Below, piece after piece: positions 44,334 to 52,316 of a stretch of DNA of 64,000 nt. The notes beneath the pieces are model-generated. The model made no database searches. It worked only from the letters and a program-made list of their open reading frames with translations, and was not told where the DNA came from. This DNA is from Actinoplanes sandaracinus. GTDB taxonomy: Bacteria > Actinomycetota > Actinomycetes > Mycobacteriales > Micromonosporaceae. The translations under genes were made by a program, and so were the position numbers. Each line of letters starts with the position of its first letter. The stretch's first letter is position 1. The stretch is taken from NCBI RefSeq assembly GCF_030009775.1, contig NZ_JASCTH010000017.1, positions 1 through 64,000 on the forward strand. Reading direction: 5' to 3'.

Positions 44334-45034
44334 CACTCGTCCGCGGCGGTCGCCCGGCGCTGACGGACCCGGCCCGACATGCTCGAACCGTGCAGGTCGA
44401 CGCCGCTGCCGGTGACGTCACCGGACATGGTCGACGCCTTGACGCTCGCGGCCGGTGAGCCGGACACGTCGATGTCGCCGGACATCGATTTCAGCGACGA
44501 CCGGGCGGTAACGCCCTCGGCGGTGATGTCACCGGACATCGTGCTGGCGGTCACGGTGACCACGTCGATCGCGGTTACGTCACCCGACTGCGTCTGAGCA
44601 CGCAGAGATTTGACGTTCTTGGCGAGCACGTCGCCGGACATCGTCTTGACGTCCACCGCCGACCCGGGTTCGGTGATCGCCCGGACGGTGATGCCACTGG
44701 ACATCTGACCGTTGGTGATGACGACGCCGTTGACCACGGTCACACCGCCGCTGAAATTGCCGTTGACCCTGACGTTGCCGTTGCCGAACTGGACATTGCG
44801 GATCGTGCCGCCGCCGGTGGCTTCCTTGACCGACAGGTAGACGTCGCCGCCGTGGTCGCGGAAGCTCGCGTTTTGGATCGCCGTGACGGCCGGGCCGTTC
44901 TCATCGGGGGTGGACAACTCGATCCAGGTGCCGGTCACCCGCGGGTCGGCGACGACCTGAACGTCGGCGGCCTGCGTGTCGATGTGCAGCGTGATCGGCC
45001 CGGTCTGCTGGGAGGTGTGTTCGACCGTGGTCAT
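44330..45034 (-). CDS. DUF4097-like beta-helix repeat protein with C-terminal DEW
   Basis: This 234-residue protein has at least six MSGD/QSGD-centred repeats of about 18-22 residues in its C-terminal half (TMSGDVLAKNVKS, STMSGDITAEG, KSMSGDIDVSG). These are typical of the DUF4097 beta-strand solenoid. There is no signal peptide. It ends RRATAADEW. A solenoid inside a conjugation operon is unusual. The ATG at 45034 follows AGAAGGGACCCCC. Confidence 0.8.
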   Translation of the reverse strand: MTTVEHTSQQTGPITLHIDTQAADVQVVADPRVTGTWIELSTPDENGPAVTAIQNASFRDHGGDVYLSVKEATGGGTIRNVQFGNGNVRVNGNFSGGVTVVNGVVITNGQMSSGITVRAITEPGSAVDVKTMSGDVLAKNVKSLRAQTQSGDVTAIDVVTVTASTMSGDITAEGVTARSSLKSMSGDIDVSGSPAASVKASTMSGDVTGSGVDLHGSSMSGRVRQRRATAADEW

Positions 45035-45048
45035 GAGGGGGTCCCTTC

Positions 45049-45288
45049 TCAGAACTCGTCGGCCGGATCGGCGTCACGAGCAGCCATCTGCCGCGCGGTC
45101 GCCCGGTCTAGCGCGGCGAGGGTGGACAAGGCATCGGGGTCGGTGCACGGCAGTCCGGTGTCCCAGTCGAACGGGCCGGTGTAGCCGGACTCGCGCAGGT
45201 CGAAAAACCGCTTATCGATGGGGGTTTCCGGGCTGCCGTCGAAGCGTCGGGACGTCGTCACCGATCGGGTCCTCTCCATGAGGTTCAC
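45049..45288 (-). CDS. small hypothetical protein with C-terminal DEF
   Basis: The 79-residue product contains RRFDGSPETPIDKRFFDLRE and GYTGPFDWDTGLPCTDPDAL, and ends RQMAARDADPADEF. The GTG at 45288 overlaps the upstream stop as GTGA; an ATG at 45279 is the alternative. No family is recognised. It belongs to the series sharing the Asp-Glu-aromatic terminus. Confidence 0.7.
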   Translation of the reverse strand: MNLMERTRSVTTSRRFDGSPETPIDKRFFDLRESGYTGPFDWDTGLPCTDPDALSTLAALDRATARQMAARDADPADEF

Positions 45289-45737
45289 GCGATGATCAGC
45301 GCGGCAACGGCCAGCCACGCGTGGTGGAATGACTGGTCAAGCGCGTACGCGCCGGTGCCGATCGAGGGGTTGTCGTCACGGCCGGGCCGCGGCGCCCCGA
45401 GGGCGTAGAACCGGCTGATACCGATCAGTTCGGCGAGCCGCTTGAGCGGGGTGCGCCGGTCGGCGATGTAGTGCGTGACCGCGCTGACCGTGAGCCCGGC
45501 GAACAGGCGCCACCCGTCGATCTCAAGCCCGAGAGCGAAGTGAACGGCGGTCGCGGCGGCGAACGCGGTGACCGTGTAGCTGAAGACGTGCGCGGCGCAC
45601 GCCCGTCGGCCCGCCCAGCCGGGGCGGCCCTTGTGGGCGGCCTGGTGGTCGGTCTGAACCCAGTGGTCAGCGACCTGGTGCGCAACGAACAGAGCAACGA
45701 AAACGGCGGCGAAGACAGCCGGGTCGGTAGTCATCAT
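45285..45737 (-). CDS. DUF3307-like membrane protein
   Basis: This 150-residue protein has three to four hydrophobic segments and the motif FVAHQVADHWVQTDHQAAHK near its N-terminus, matching the DUF3307 family. VSAVTHYIADRRTPLKRL lies in the middle. The role is unknown; within an AICE it may be a Spd-type spread protein. A tandem ATG start at 45734-45737 is seen. Confidence 0.8.
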   Translation of the reverse strand: MMTTDPAVFAAVFVALFVAHQVADHWVQTDHQAAHKGRPGWAGRRACAAHVFSYTVTAFAAATAVHFALGLEIDGWRLFAGLTVSAVTHYIADRRTPLKRLAELIGISRFYALGAPRPGRDDNPSIGTGAYALDQSFHHAWLAVAALIIA

Positions 45738-45747
45738 CGTGCCCCGG

Positions 45748-45903
45748 TTACATCTCGTCGGCGTCGTCGCGCGTCGCACGGCGTTGCGCCGTGGCCCGCC
45801 GCTGGTCGGCGAGCCGCTGCGCCTCGGCCATCGTGGACAACCGGGCATCACGGTTGCGGGCGCGGACCAAGTCGCGCTGCTCGGTCAGTTGGCGATCGGA
45901 CAT
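45748..45903 (-). CDS. 51-residue helical protein with C-terminal DEM
   Basis: The product begins MSDRQLTEQRDLVRARNRDA and ends RRATRDDADEM. It is almost entirely charged and helical. The ATG at 45903 has a full AGGAGG at good spacing, which supports a real gene despite its size. It carries the shared C-terminal acidic ending, here with Met as last residue. Confidence 0.72.
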   Translation of the reverse strand: MSDRQLTEQRDLVRARNRDARLSTMAEAQRLADQRRATAQRRATRDDADEM

Positions 45904-45944
45904 ACTGGTGACCTCCTGAAGGTCTGGTGACTGGAGGGGAGACC

Positions 45945-45986
45945 GGCGGCACGGCGTGTGACTTGGCGGTTGTGGGCCGTGCCGCC
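45945..45986. promoter_or_regulatory. intercistronic hairpin, copy 2
   Basis: GGCGGCACGGC pairs with GCCGTGCCGCC, just after the stop of the 412-residue membrane protein gene. The arms are identical to those at 41700-41741, and both are followed on the plus strand by GGGCGGA(T/G)CTAG. Confidence 0.65.
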
Positions 45987-45994
45987 GGGCGGAG

Positions 45995-47233
45995 CTAGTT
46001 CTGACCGAGCAGGTAGGCGTCGATCTGCTGCGCAGCGTGCTGACGAGCACGGCGGCGGGACGATTTGGCGTCGCGGGCCTCGTCGTAGGCGCGCCGCCAG
46101 CGGCGGGCCAGATCGAGGCCGACTTCGGCGTCCGCGATCGAGTGATCCAGGCTGATCAGCCACGCTCGGCGGGTCTGGCCGAACAGGATGATCCAGCGCA
46201 GTAGCCGGTACCGCGACGTGCGCCGAGACAGGCGCTTCGACCGGGGTTCGTCGTCGACCATGTCCGGGGCGGCGTCGTCCTGGAGCTTGACCCACCACAG
46301 GATCAGGCCGACCACGGTGGCGGCGCCGAACACCAGGCCAGCGCGGCCACCGGCGTGCACGACGTTGGTGTAGACGGCGAACCCGCCGAGCACCGCGGCC
46401 AGCGCCAGCAGCTTGCCGATCGGCTTCGCGGGATGACCGTCGCGGCGGCGTTTGACTCGTCGGTTGGCCAGCAGCAGCAGCACGACCACGGCCGGCTCCA
46501 GGATGCCCGGAACCAGGAACCGCTCGCCGCCGGTGACCCCGGCCCACTCAGCGAACCGGACCTGCCCGTACGCGGCCAGGAACCCGGCGACACCGGCGAC
46601 CACCCATGAGGCGACGTCCAGTGAGACGTCACGGCTCGATCGGCCGGAGAAAACCGCGCCGAGTACCGACCCGGCCGACCACGCCAGCACCGCGAGGACG
46701 GCCAGTGCCGCCACCGCAGCAGTGACCGCGGCGGGCCAACTTTCCAGGGCGAGAGATCCGAACCTGCTCGTGAGGATGCCGCCCGTGATCGCCGTCGCGG
46801 TCGATGTCAGCAGCGCCATCACCGCGGCGGGGCGGACCGGGCGCCGGGGGCGATTCGGCTCCTGCGTCGTGGCCGGCTGTTCGGGTGTGACCAGCGCGGG
46901 TGCTGAGTGCTCGATCGGGGCGGCAGGCGTTCGGGCGATGCCGACCCATGTCATCTCGTCGTGGGGGTTGATGGCCGGCAGCGGCGGCGCGGGGACCGCA
47001 GGCTCGGCGGCGGGAGACGTCTCGGCCGGCTCGGGCTCGGCCCCGGCCGGCTCGGCCGGGGCGGGGGCGAGCGCTGCGAGCAGCGCTTTCGCTTTCGGTC
47101 CGCCGACCTTGAACGTCGTCATCAGTTGGTTGCGGCTCGGCAAGGTGCCGAGCTGTTGGGCTAGGTCACGAGCATGCGGGATCAGCTCGGCGACCGTGCG
47201 CGGATAGGCACTCCGGGTCGTCGCGGCGGTCAT
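45995..47233 (-). CDS. DUF2637/SpdB-like AICE membrane protein
   Basis: This 412-residue protein has an N-terminal helix-turn-helix-like segment (LPSRNQLMTTFKVGGPKAKA), a Pro/Ala/Glu-rich linker (residues about 55-130), then about five transmembrane helices (140-300). A basic C-terminal region with SLDHSIADAEVGLDLARRW follows. Membrane proteins of this build, with DUF2637-type helices, are the usual spread-associated partners of TraB. Its start is eight bases from the preceding gene. Confidence 0.8.
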   Translation of the reverse strand: MTAATTRSAYPRTVAELIPHARDLAQQLGTLPSRNQLMTTFKVGGPKAKALLAALAPAPAEPAGAEPEPAETSPAAEPAVPAPPLPAINPHDEMTWVGIARTPAAPIEHSAPALVTPEQPATTQEPNRPRRPVRPAAVMALLTSTATAITGGILTSRFGSLALESWPAAVTAAVAALAVLAVLAWSAGSVLGAVFSGRSSRDVSLDVASWVVAGVAGFLAAYGQVRFAEWAGVTGGERFLVPGILEPAVVVLLLLANRRVKRRRDGHPAKPIGKLLALAAVLGGFAVYTNVVHAGGRAGLVFGAATVVGLILWWVKLQDDAAPDMVDDEPRSKRLSRRTSRYRLLRWIILFGQTRRAWLISLDHSIADAEVGLDLARRWRRAYDEARDAKSSRRRARQHAAQQIDAYLLGQN

Positions 47234-47234
47234 G

Positions 47235-47426
47235 TCAGCTCACCCGCTCACGGATCGCGCGGAGGTCATCCTGCCGCCATGAGGGGATGTCGTCCCGGTG
47301 TTTGAGGGAGGCCACGAGGGAGTCGGCCATCGCGGTCAGCACCGTCGCGGCGCCGTCTTCACCGGCTTGGCGGGCGGCGCGTGCTCCGTCGTCGAGCATC
47401 AGGAGCAGGTGGGTGGGGTTCAGCAT
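47235..47426 (-). CDS. small hypothetical protein
   Basis: The product of 63 residues (MLNPTHLLLMLDDGARAARQ..., ending AIRERVS) is helical. The ATG has only a moderate GGAAGG upstream. It is placed tightly before the SpdB-like gene. No family recognised. Confidence 0.6.
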   Translation of the reverse strand: MLNPTHLLLMLDDGARAARQAGEDGAATVLTAMADSLVASLKHRDDIPSWRQDDLRAIRERVS

Positions 47427-47502
47427 GGATCAACGCCTTCCATAGGCCCGCGCTCGCCGTGCGAGCGCGGAACACAGACAGAGGAGGAGAAATGCGGCAG
47501 CG

Positions 47503-47754
47503 TCAGGCCGCGCGGAGCGAGACGGGTGAACGGCGCAACCGGGTCGCCACGTAGCCGAGCGTTTCGCGGATCACCGCACGCTCCCGGTTACGCAGCCGCT
47601 GCCAGTCCAGCAGGCCGGACGTCCCGACCTCGATCGCGGCGCCGCATGCCTCCTCGGCTTCCAACCACGCCAGTTCGGCATCGATCAAGGGCTGCTCAAC
47701 CTCGATCAACGCCAGCTCGGCGGCCGTCGGCTCAACGAACTCGAAGGGGTCCAT
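47503..47754 (-). CDS. DUF6284-like small protein
   Basis: The 83-residue product contains EPTAAELALIEVEQPLIDAE, a pattern like the DUF6284 proteins of streptomycete AICEs, followed by a basic C-terminus (RNRERAVIRETLGYVATRLR). The ATG has AAAGGTCACC upstream. A hairpin (CCGCGCTCG/CGAGCGCGG, about 47450-47472) follows its stop. Confidence 0.7.
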   Translation of the reverse strand: MDPFEFVEPTAAELALIEVEQPLIDAELAWLEAEEACGAAIEVGTSGLLDWQRLRNRERAVIRETLGYVATRLRRSPVSLRAA

Positions 47755-47772
47755 GGTGACCTTTCCGGAAGA

Positions 47773-47943
47773 TCAGGCGGCCCGCGGCAGCCGGCGGGTA
47801 CTCACCCGGCGGCGCGGGGCGCGGCAGTCCTGGCAGTGGGTCTCGTCCGGCGCCAACGGCGCCAGATCGGTACAGCCCGCACACTCGCGCCAGCAGGCAC
47901 TCTGACGTGCGGTAACGCGGACGAGCGAAGCGAGAGAAGCCAT
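47773..47943 (-). CDS. 56-residue zinc-ribbon-like protein
   Basis: The frame from ATG 47943 encodes MASLASLVRVTARQSACWRE, then CAGCTDL and HCQDCRAPRRRV, ending LPRAA. Two cysteine pairs (CAGC and CQDC) 16 residues apart form a likely zinc ribbon. CAAGGAGATC gives a good ribosome binding site. It is the first gene of the long leftward AICE operon. Confidence 0.75.
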   Translation of the reverse strand: MASLASLVRVTARQSACWRECAGCTDLAPLAPDETHCQDCRAPRRRVSTRRLPRAA

Positions 47944-48641
47944 GACAGGGATCTCCTTGCACTCGATCGGAGAAATAGGGAACGTGGTGCGAAGAGCGCC
48001 CGGCGAGCCGGCCCACTACCGCGGGCCGGCTCACCTGGAACGCGTCAAAATCAGCCTTCGGGCAGGCCGTTCGAGTCGAGCTAGGTCTACTTGTCCGCCA
48101 CCGCGCGCTCACGCCGTCGCCCACCGCCCGCAGTGCGTCGCGGGGTGTTCGCCGGTCGCCTCATCGCATGTCCACCGCCGATGCCGACGGATACGGGACA
48201 GCCAGTGCTTTTCTGGCCGCTGAGCGGGGCTTAGACCTGTCGCTTTACTGCTGGCACCGCCCGATAACGCCGGGTGGGGCACCTGACCGGTTCGCGGTAC
48301 ACAGTTCGGTCAACACTGCCTCTATGGAATTAAGCAATGAACAACGCCCGCATCGTGCGGCCCGTCTTGTACTGCCGTGGTACGTACCTCAGCATGACAA
48401 GAGTTCAGTGCGGCGTCAAGGCCAGCCATGGCCTGTCGGTCCCGGGATCTCGTCTGCGTCGGTGCTGCACCAAGCAAAGCCCCTCGTGGGGAGTGCTCGG
48501 CAGAGTGCTCAGTGGAGTGCTTATGTGCGCTGGGGGGTTCTCAAGGGGGTTCTCAGCGCATCCACCAGGCGCTTCACCTCTGCCACGGATATCGATACCC
48601 TTGATCGAGTGAGCACGGGGGCCGCTCCGGATGGAGGAGTC
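47944..48641. promoter_or_regulatory. divergent control region between the transfer operon and the TPR regulator
   Basis: About 700 bp without a supported gene separate the leftward operon from the rightward regulator gene. It holds a hairpin at 48005-48032 (GAGCCGGCCC/GGGCCGGCTC) in the leftward leader and a 10-bp palindrome GGTACGTACC at 48379-48388. GAGTGCT is present in three copies at 48491, 48503 and 48515, and GGGGTTCTCA in two copies at 48534 and 48546. Both repeat sets have a 12-bp period. These look like operators for the element's regulator. Confidence 0.6.
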
Positions 48642-49994
48642 ATGATGCGGGAGCCGAACCAGTGCCTTGCCCAGGTCATGCGGCGAGCTGACTGCACCAA
48701 CAAAGGGCTCGCGCGCAGAGTCGCCGACGTTGCTGCCTCGCATGGCGCAGAGGTGGGGTACAGCCACGTCAACGTCAAACGGTGGCTGGACGGTGCCCAG
48801 CCGCGCGGAATGACCCCTGTCTTTATCGCGGAAGCGTTGGCGCGAAAACTCGGTCACCCCGTATCCCTTGCCGACATTGGAATGTCGGCTACTGACTCGG
48901 CGACGGCGATTTCGAGCAGCGGCTACCCGGCCGACCTACAGCACGGAGTTGATGCGATTTCCGCACTAGCTCGGGCTGATTTGACGGGATCTTTTGCTGT
49001 TACGACGAACATAGACACGAAAAGCTGGTCAGACGCGATGGTGCGTTGGTTGATCGCACCCGACGTCGCATCTGACCGTGAAATACTCGGATCAATTGAC
49101 GTCTCAGTCGAAGGCGTCCAGCTCGCCACCGCCATGTTCTCTCAGCTGGATTACAAATTCGGTGGCGGGTATGCGCGCTCATCACTAACGCAGTACATTA
49201 GCTCGGAGGTTGCGCCACTTCTCTCCACCCAGCCAAATCGCCAGCCGCCCGAACTGCTTAGTGCTGCCGCAGCGTTGTTGCGACTAGCCGGTTGGACCGC
49301 CTACGACACGGGGCGGCACGGCCTCTGCCACAGCTACATGCTTCAAGCATTGCACCTAACCGAAGTGGCTGGCGACCGTGCGCTTGGCGGACGCATTCTG
49401 GCAGGAATGAGCCACCAGGCAAACTTTCTCGGTCAATACGACCATGCTGTAAACCTCGCGCGTGCCGCTCAACGCGGAGCCGCAGGGATCGCTACCCCAA
49501 CAGCAATGGCGCTTTTCAAAGCGATGGAGGCTCGCGCCCTAGCCGCTCGCGGCGACCGGAAGGACTGCGAGGCTGCACTGTCACAGGCGGAACAGTGGCT
49601 CGAAAAACGCGTTCCGGCGAACGACCCGATTTGGCTCGGGTACTTCGATGAAGCTGAGCTGGCGGCTGAGTTTGCCCACTCGTACCGTGACCTCGGCATG
49701 TCGGAGAAGGCCATCACGTATGCGGACCGTGCCATCTCGTTGCATGGTCCGATGTATGTGCGTAGTGTCTCGTTTTGCAAAGCGGTAGCTGCGGCCGGGC
49801 ATGTAGGCGCAGGGGAGGTTGACAAGGGAATTGTGCTGGCCGCTGAGGCTGTCGCGGTGATTTCAACGCTGAAATCTAGCCGATGCAATTCCTACATCCG
49901 AGACTTCGTCCAAAGGTTGACGCCACATCAGCAGCATAAGCCCGTTGCGGATTTCATCGCACGTACTGAGTTGCTGGTATCGGGCACCTGCTAG
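48642..49994 (+). CDS. XRE/TPR-type transcriptional regulator of the AICE
   Basis: This protein of about 450 residues has an atypical N-terminal helix-turn-helix (LAQVMRRADCTNKGLARRVA, then SHVNVKRWLDGAQPRGMTP). A long helical region follows with TPR-like units (LARAAQRGAAGIATPTAMAL, AALSQAEQWLEKRV, MSEKAITYADRAISLHGP). This is the common streptomycete regulator type with degenerate TPRs. GGAGGAGT precedes the ATG at 48642. It probably responds to a peptide or growth signal and controls excision or transfer. GC is lower than in the host genes. Confidence 0.83.
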   Translation: MMREPNQCLAQVMRRADCTNKGLARRVADVAASHGAEVGYSHVNVKRWLDGAQPRGMTPVFIAEALARKLGHPVSLADIGMSATDSATAISSSGYPADLQHGVDAISALARADLTGSFAVTTNIDTKSWSDAMVRWLIAPDVASDREILGSIDVSVEGVQLATAMFSQLDYKFGGGYARSSLTQYISSEVAPLLSTQPNRQPPELLSAAAALLRLAGWTAYDTGRHGLCHSYMLQALHLTEVAGDRALGGRILAGMSHQANFLGQYDHAVNLARAAQRGAAGIATPTAMALFKAMEARALAARGDRKDCEAALSQAEQWLEKRVPANDPIWLGYFDEAELAAEFAHSYRDLGMSEKAITYADRAISLHGPMYVRSVSFCKAVAAAGHVGAGEVDKGIVLAAEAVAVISTLKSSRCNSYIRDFVQRLTPHQQHKPVADFIARTELLVSGTC

Positions 49995-50914
49995 AACGGA
50001 CGCCACCTGCGCGGAATGTCGCCAGTTGTCAGGTCGCTAATGCGCTGTGAAAATTCCTCTTCGATGCGCCGATCTGTCTCCACGAGCTGCATGAGCCACG
50101 TGGTCATGCCAAGCTCCCGGATTTGCCGCAGTACAGGGAACCCTGCCCAGCGGGACACGTCAAAGCCGTAGGCGGCCACGAAGCCTGCGTACTCGGCGTC
50201 GTCGATCCAGTCGAAACCGTAGCGATACGATGCCGAGAGGCTCAAATCCCACTCGCGAGGCCCAAAGCAGAACGCCTCAAAATCGAGTATCACAACCTCA
50301 CCTGTCTCGGCATACAACAGGTTTCCATGGTGGGCGTCGCCGTGGACTGGCCCGAACGGGAACCGGAACTCAAGCGCGACAAAGTCAGCCCTCAAACGTT
50401 CATATAGGCTCGATAGGAAGCGAATTTCTCCATCATCGACTATTTGGGGAGCGGAGAGTAGGCGGCGCTCCACTTTGGCGAACGGGTCGAAAGGAGGAAG
50501 CCTCAACCAATCCGGAATTTTAAGGTCATGGAGCCGCCTAAGTAGCTGACCGAGATCTGCCGAGGTGGGCACCCCGGGAGTCGTTTTTATCTGCTTCCAG
50601 AACGACACCGGATGTTCATCGACCACCAGCGGAGAATCAGCGGTTCCGGCGACGTCGGCCGCACGCACGGCAGGGTATTCCTCCATTTCGAGCCATCGTG
50701 CTACGCGCATCTCTTTGCACACATCATCGATTGAGTGCATCGACCGAGCAATCCGAACGACGATCGATTCGCGCGGAAGTAGGTAGACGGCATTCTCTCC
50801 GAGCCGCATTAAGGACGCGTCTGCTGAGTCAAGGCCGACCTGTGCGCATATCGCTAGCAAAGTTTTTTGCGTGCTTGCTGGCGAGAACTCAGCTCTTCCG
50901 TCCTCTTGGGCCAC
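49991..50914 (-). CDS. aminoglycoside-phosphotransferase-family kinase
   Basis: The 307-residue protein has the APH/ChoK fold. The catalytic loop is HGDAHHGN at residues 191-198, the metal-binding DFE is at 211-213, and VVRIARSMHS lies in the nucleotide lobe. The target may be an aminoglycoside, choline-like molecule or other alcohol; the sequence does not tell. It is convergent with the regulator gene (four-base overlap of stops) and three bases downstream of the triple-GntR gene, so the two form an operon. Low GC suggests cargo acquired separately. Confidence 0.85.
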   Translation of the reverse strand: MAQEDGRAEFSPASTQKTLLAICAQVGLDSADASLMRLGENAVYLLPRESIVVRIARSMHSIDDVCKEMRVARWLEMEEYPAVRAADVAGTADSPLVVDEHPVSFWKQIKTTPGVPTSADLGQLLRRLHDLKIPDWLRLPPFDPFAKVERRLLSAPQIVDDGEIRFLSSLYERLRADFVALEFRFPFGPVHGDAHHGNLLYAETGEVVILDFEAFCFGPREWDLSLSASYRYGFDWIDDAEYAGFVAAYGFDVSRWAGFPVLRQIRELGMTTWLMQLVETDRRIEEEFSQRISDLTTGDIPRRWRPF

Positions 50915-50916
50915 GC

Positions 50917-51603
50917 TTAAGATCCCTCTCCCTGGGCAACAAACCATCCCTGTTTCGGAACGGAGTATATGAGGCCGGTGGCCTGTAGCTGGGTTAATGC
51001 TTGCCGAACTGTTGGTCTACTGACCCTAAATTCGGTAGCTAGCTTGTTCTCTCCCGGCAGTCTCCCCGCGGCATACTTACCTGTTTTGATTGCGCGCTCA
51101 AGCTGGATGGCTACACTTTCGTACGCGAGGTCACTTCCGCCATCCCCAGCGGCGTATCGCCGACCTGCTCGCTTTACAACCGTCCCGGCAGCTTCCAACC
51201 TGTCGAGCGCGATGCGAATTGTTGCCCTCGACATGCCGTATTTTCCGACTAGATCACTTTCGGCGGGAACTCTTCCGCCCGGAGGAATAGCGCCTGACTC
51301 TATTTCCCTCTGCAGGTCAGCGGCAACCTGCTCATATCGTGTTGCAGAAACGCCTTGTGAGGCGGCAAGGATCATTCTCGGCCTGCCCTGGCGACTTGCC
51401 GTCAGGCCATCGCGATCCAACTGCTGTAGAGCGCGCTGGACGGTCTTGGCAGCAACGCCGAACTCTTTGGCAAGCACCGACGTAGGCGGCAGCTCGCCGC
51501 TCGCCGAGTAGCTACCCTCGTGGATACGCCGACGGAGTTCGGCAGTCACCTGCCCGTACTTCCCGTTGTCAACTGTCTCTGTCAATGAGGGGCGTCCTCT
51601 CAC
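50917..51603 (-). CDS. protein of three tandem GntR-type winged helices
   Basis: The 228-residue protein consists of three successive GntR-like winged-helix domains: residues about 14-79 (LAKEFGVAAKTVQRALQQLD), 88-151 (LVGKYGMSRATIRIALDRLE) and 160-224 (LATEFRVSRPTVRQALTQLQ). No effector-binding domain is present. GntR regulators normally have one such domain plus a ligand domain. The GTG at 51603 lacks a ribosome binding site; a TTG at 51585 after GAGAGGA is a plausible true start. It is co-transcribed with the kinase gene. Confidence 0.85.
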   Translation of the reverse strand: MRGRPSLTETVDNGKYGQVTAELRRRIHEGSYSASGELPPTSVLAKEFGVAAKTVQRALQQLDRDGLTASRQGRPRMILAASQGVSATRYEQVAADLQREIESGAIPPGGRVPAESDLVGKYGMSRATIRIALDRLEAAGTVVKRAGRRYAAGDGGSDLAYESVAIQLERAIKTGKYAAGRLPGENKLATEFRVSRPTVRQALTQLQATGLIYSVPKQGWFVAQGEGS

Positions 51604-51721
51604 GTGGCCGTGCGTTGCCTAAGACTAGTCGGCGGCATGCGAGCGTGCGATTCACCAGATTGCGGGCAGTCAGCGACGCAGGAAATGACTCCAGATCCTT
51701 GGCCAATGCTCGACCGCGCGG

Positions 51722-51934
51722 TCAGACCCACGGTGTGGCCGGCGGCGGGTCCAACTTCGACTCGACGAAGCGGCCCGGCGATACCTCGACCAGCCGGCCG
51801 CCTGACTCTTCGGCAAGGGCGTGCAGTAGCCAGTTTCCCCCGCTCGACGCGGCGAATCTGGCCCGTTCCTCGTCTCGCCACGCCTTGGCCGCGGCCACGC
51901 GCTTGTCGTAGATCTCGTTCGGGTCCTGGTCCAT
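51722..51934 (-). CDS. small hypothetical protein
   Basis: The 70-residue product begins MDQDPNEIYDKRVAAAKAWR and ends LDPPPATPWV. It has a helical N-terminal half and a short beta-rich part (GRLVEVSPGRFVES). GGGAGGGG upstream of the ATG supports it. No known family. Confidence 0.65.
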   Translation of the reverse strand: MDQDPNEIYDKRVAAAKAWRDEERARFAASSGGNWLLHALAEESGGRLVEVSPGRFVESKLDPPPATPWV

Positions 51935-52076
51935 GTCTGCCCCTCCCGCGCGCTGAAGGCGAGGTGCCGGGCTGCGGTTCGGGGGGTCCGACGACCCGGC
52001 TCCTCCACAGAGCGACTATACGACCATAAAGAGCAGGTCATAATGGGTTCTGCCTATTAGCTACCAGCAAGGACGG

Positions 52077-52316
52077 ATGCTCTTAGCGTCTGGTCTTGTG
52101 AAGCGCGAAGACATCCGGCTGATGGGTACAGCGGAGATCGCAGATCGGCTCGGAGTCACGCCAGCCCGGGTCAACCAGATCACCGACAGCGTGAAGCTCG
52201 GCTTCCCGCGCCCGCTCGCCCGGCTGCGCATGGGTCAGGTGTGGCTCGCTGCGGACGTCGAAATGTGGATCCGTGAGCACCGGCCCGCGCTGGCCGAGGA
52301 TGCCGAGACGGACTAG
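52077..52316 (+). CDS. AlpA/excisionase-like HTH protein at the right end
   Basis: The 79-residue product has LMGTAEIADRLGVTPARVNQ and GFPRPLARLRMGQVWLAADV, a MerR/AlpA-type winged helix as used by excisionases and small element regulators. AAGGACGG precedes the ATG at 52077; a GTG at 52098 is an alternative. It is divergent from the 70-residue gene across an AT-rich stretch containing GGTCATAATGGG. It could be a second directionality factor. Confidence 0.78.
   Translation: MLLASGLVKREDIRLMGTAEIADRLGVTPARVNQITDSVKLGFPRPLARLRMGQVWLAADVEMWIREHRPALAEDAETD

Noticed and set aside
45995..47233. possible relaxase or channel component among AICE membrane genes
   Set aside because: The protein has no HUH or relaxase motif and no VirB4-type ATPase motif; its topology fits Spd-type membrane proteins.
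48168..48641. N-terminal extension of the AICE regulator and a small frame at 48337-48612
   Set aside because: The extension has no family similarity and contains the phased repeats. A strong ribosome binding site precedes ATG 48642, so the region is better read as regulatory.
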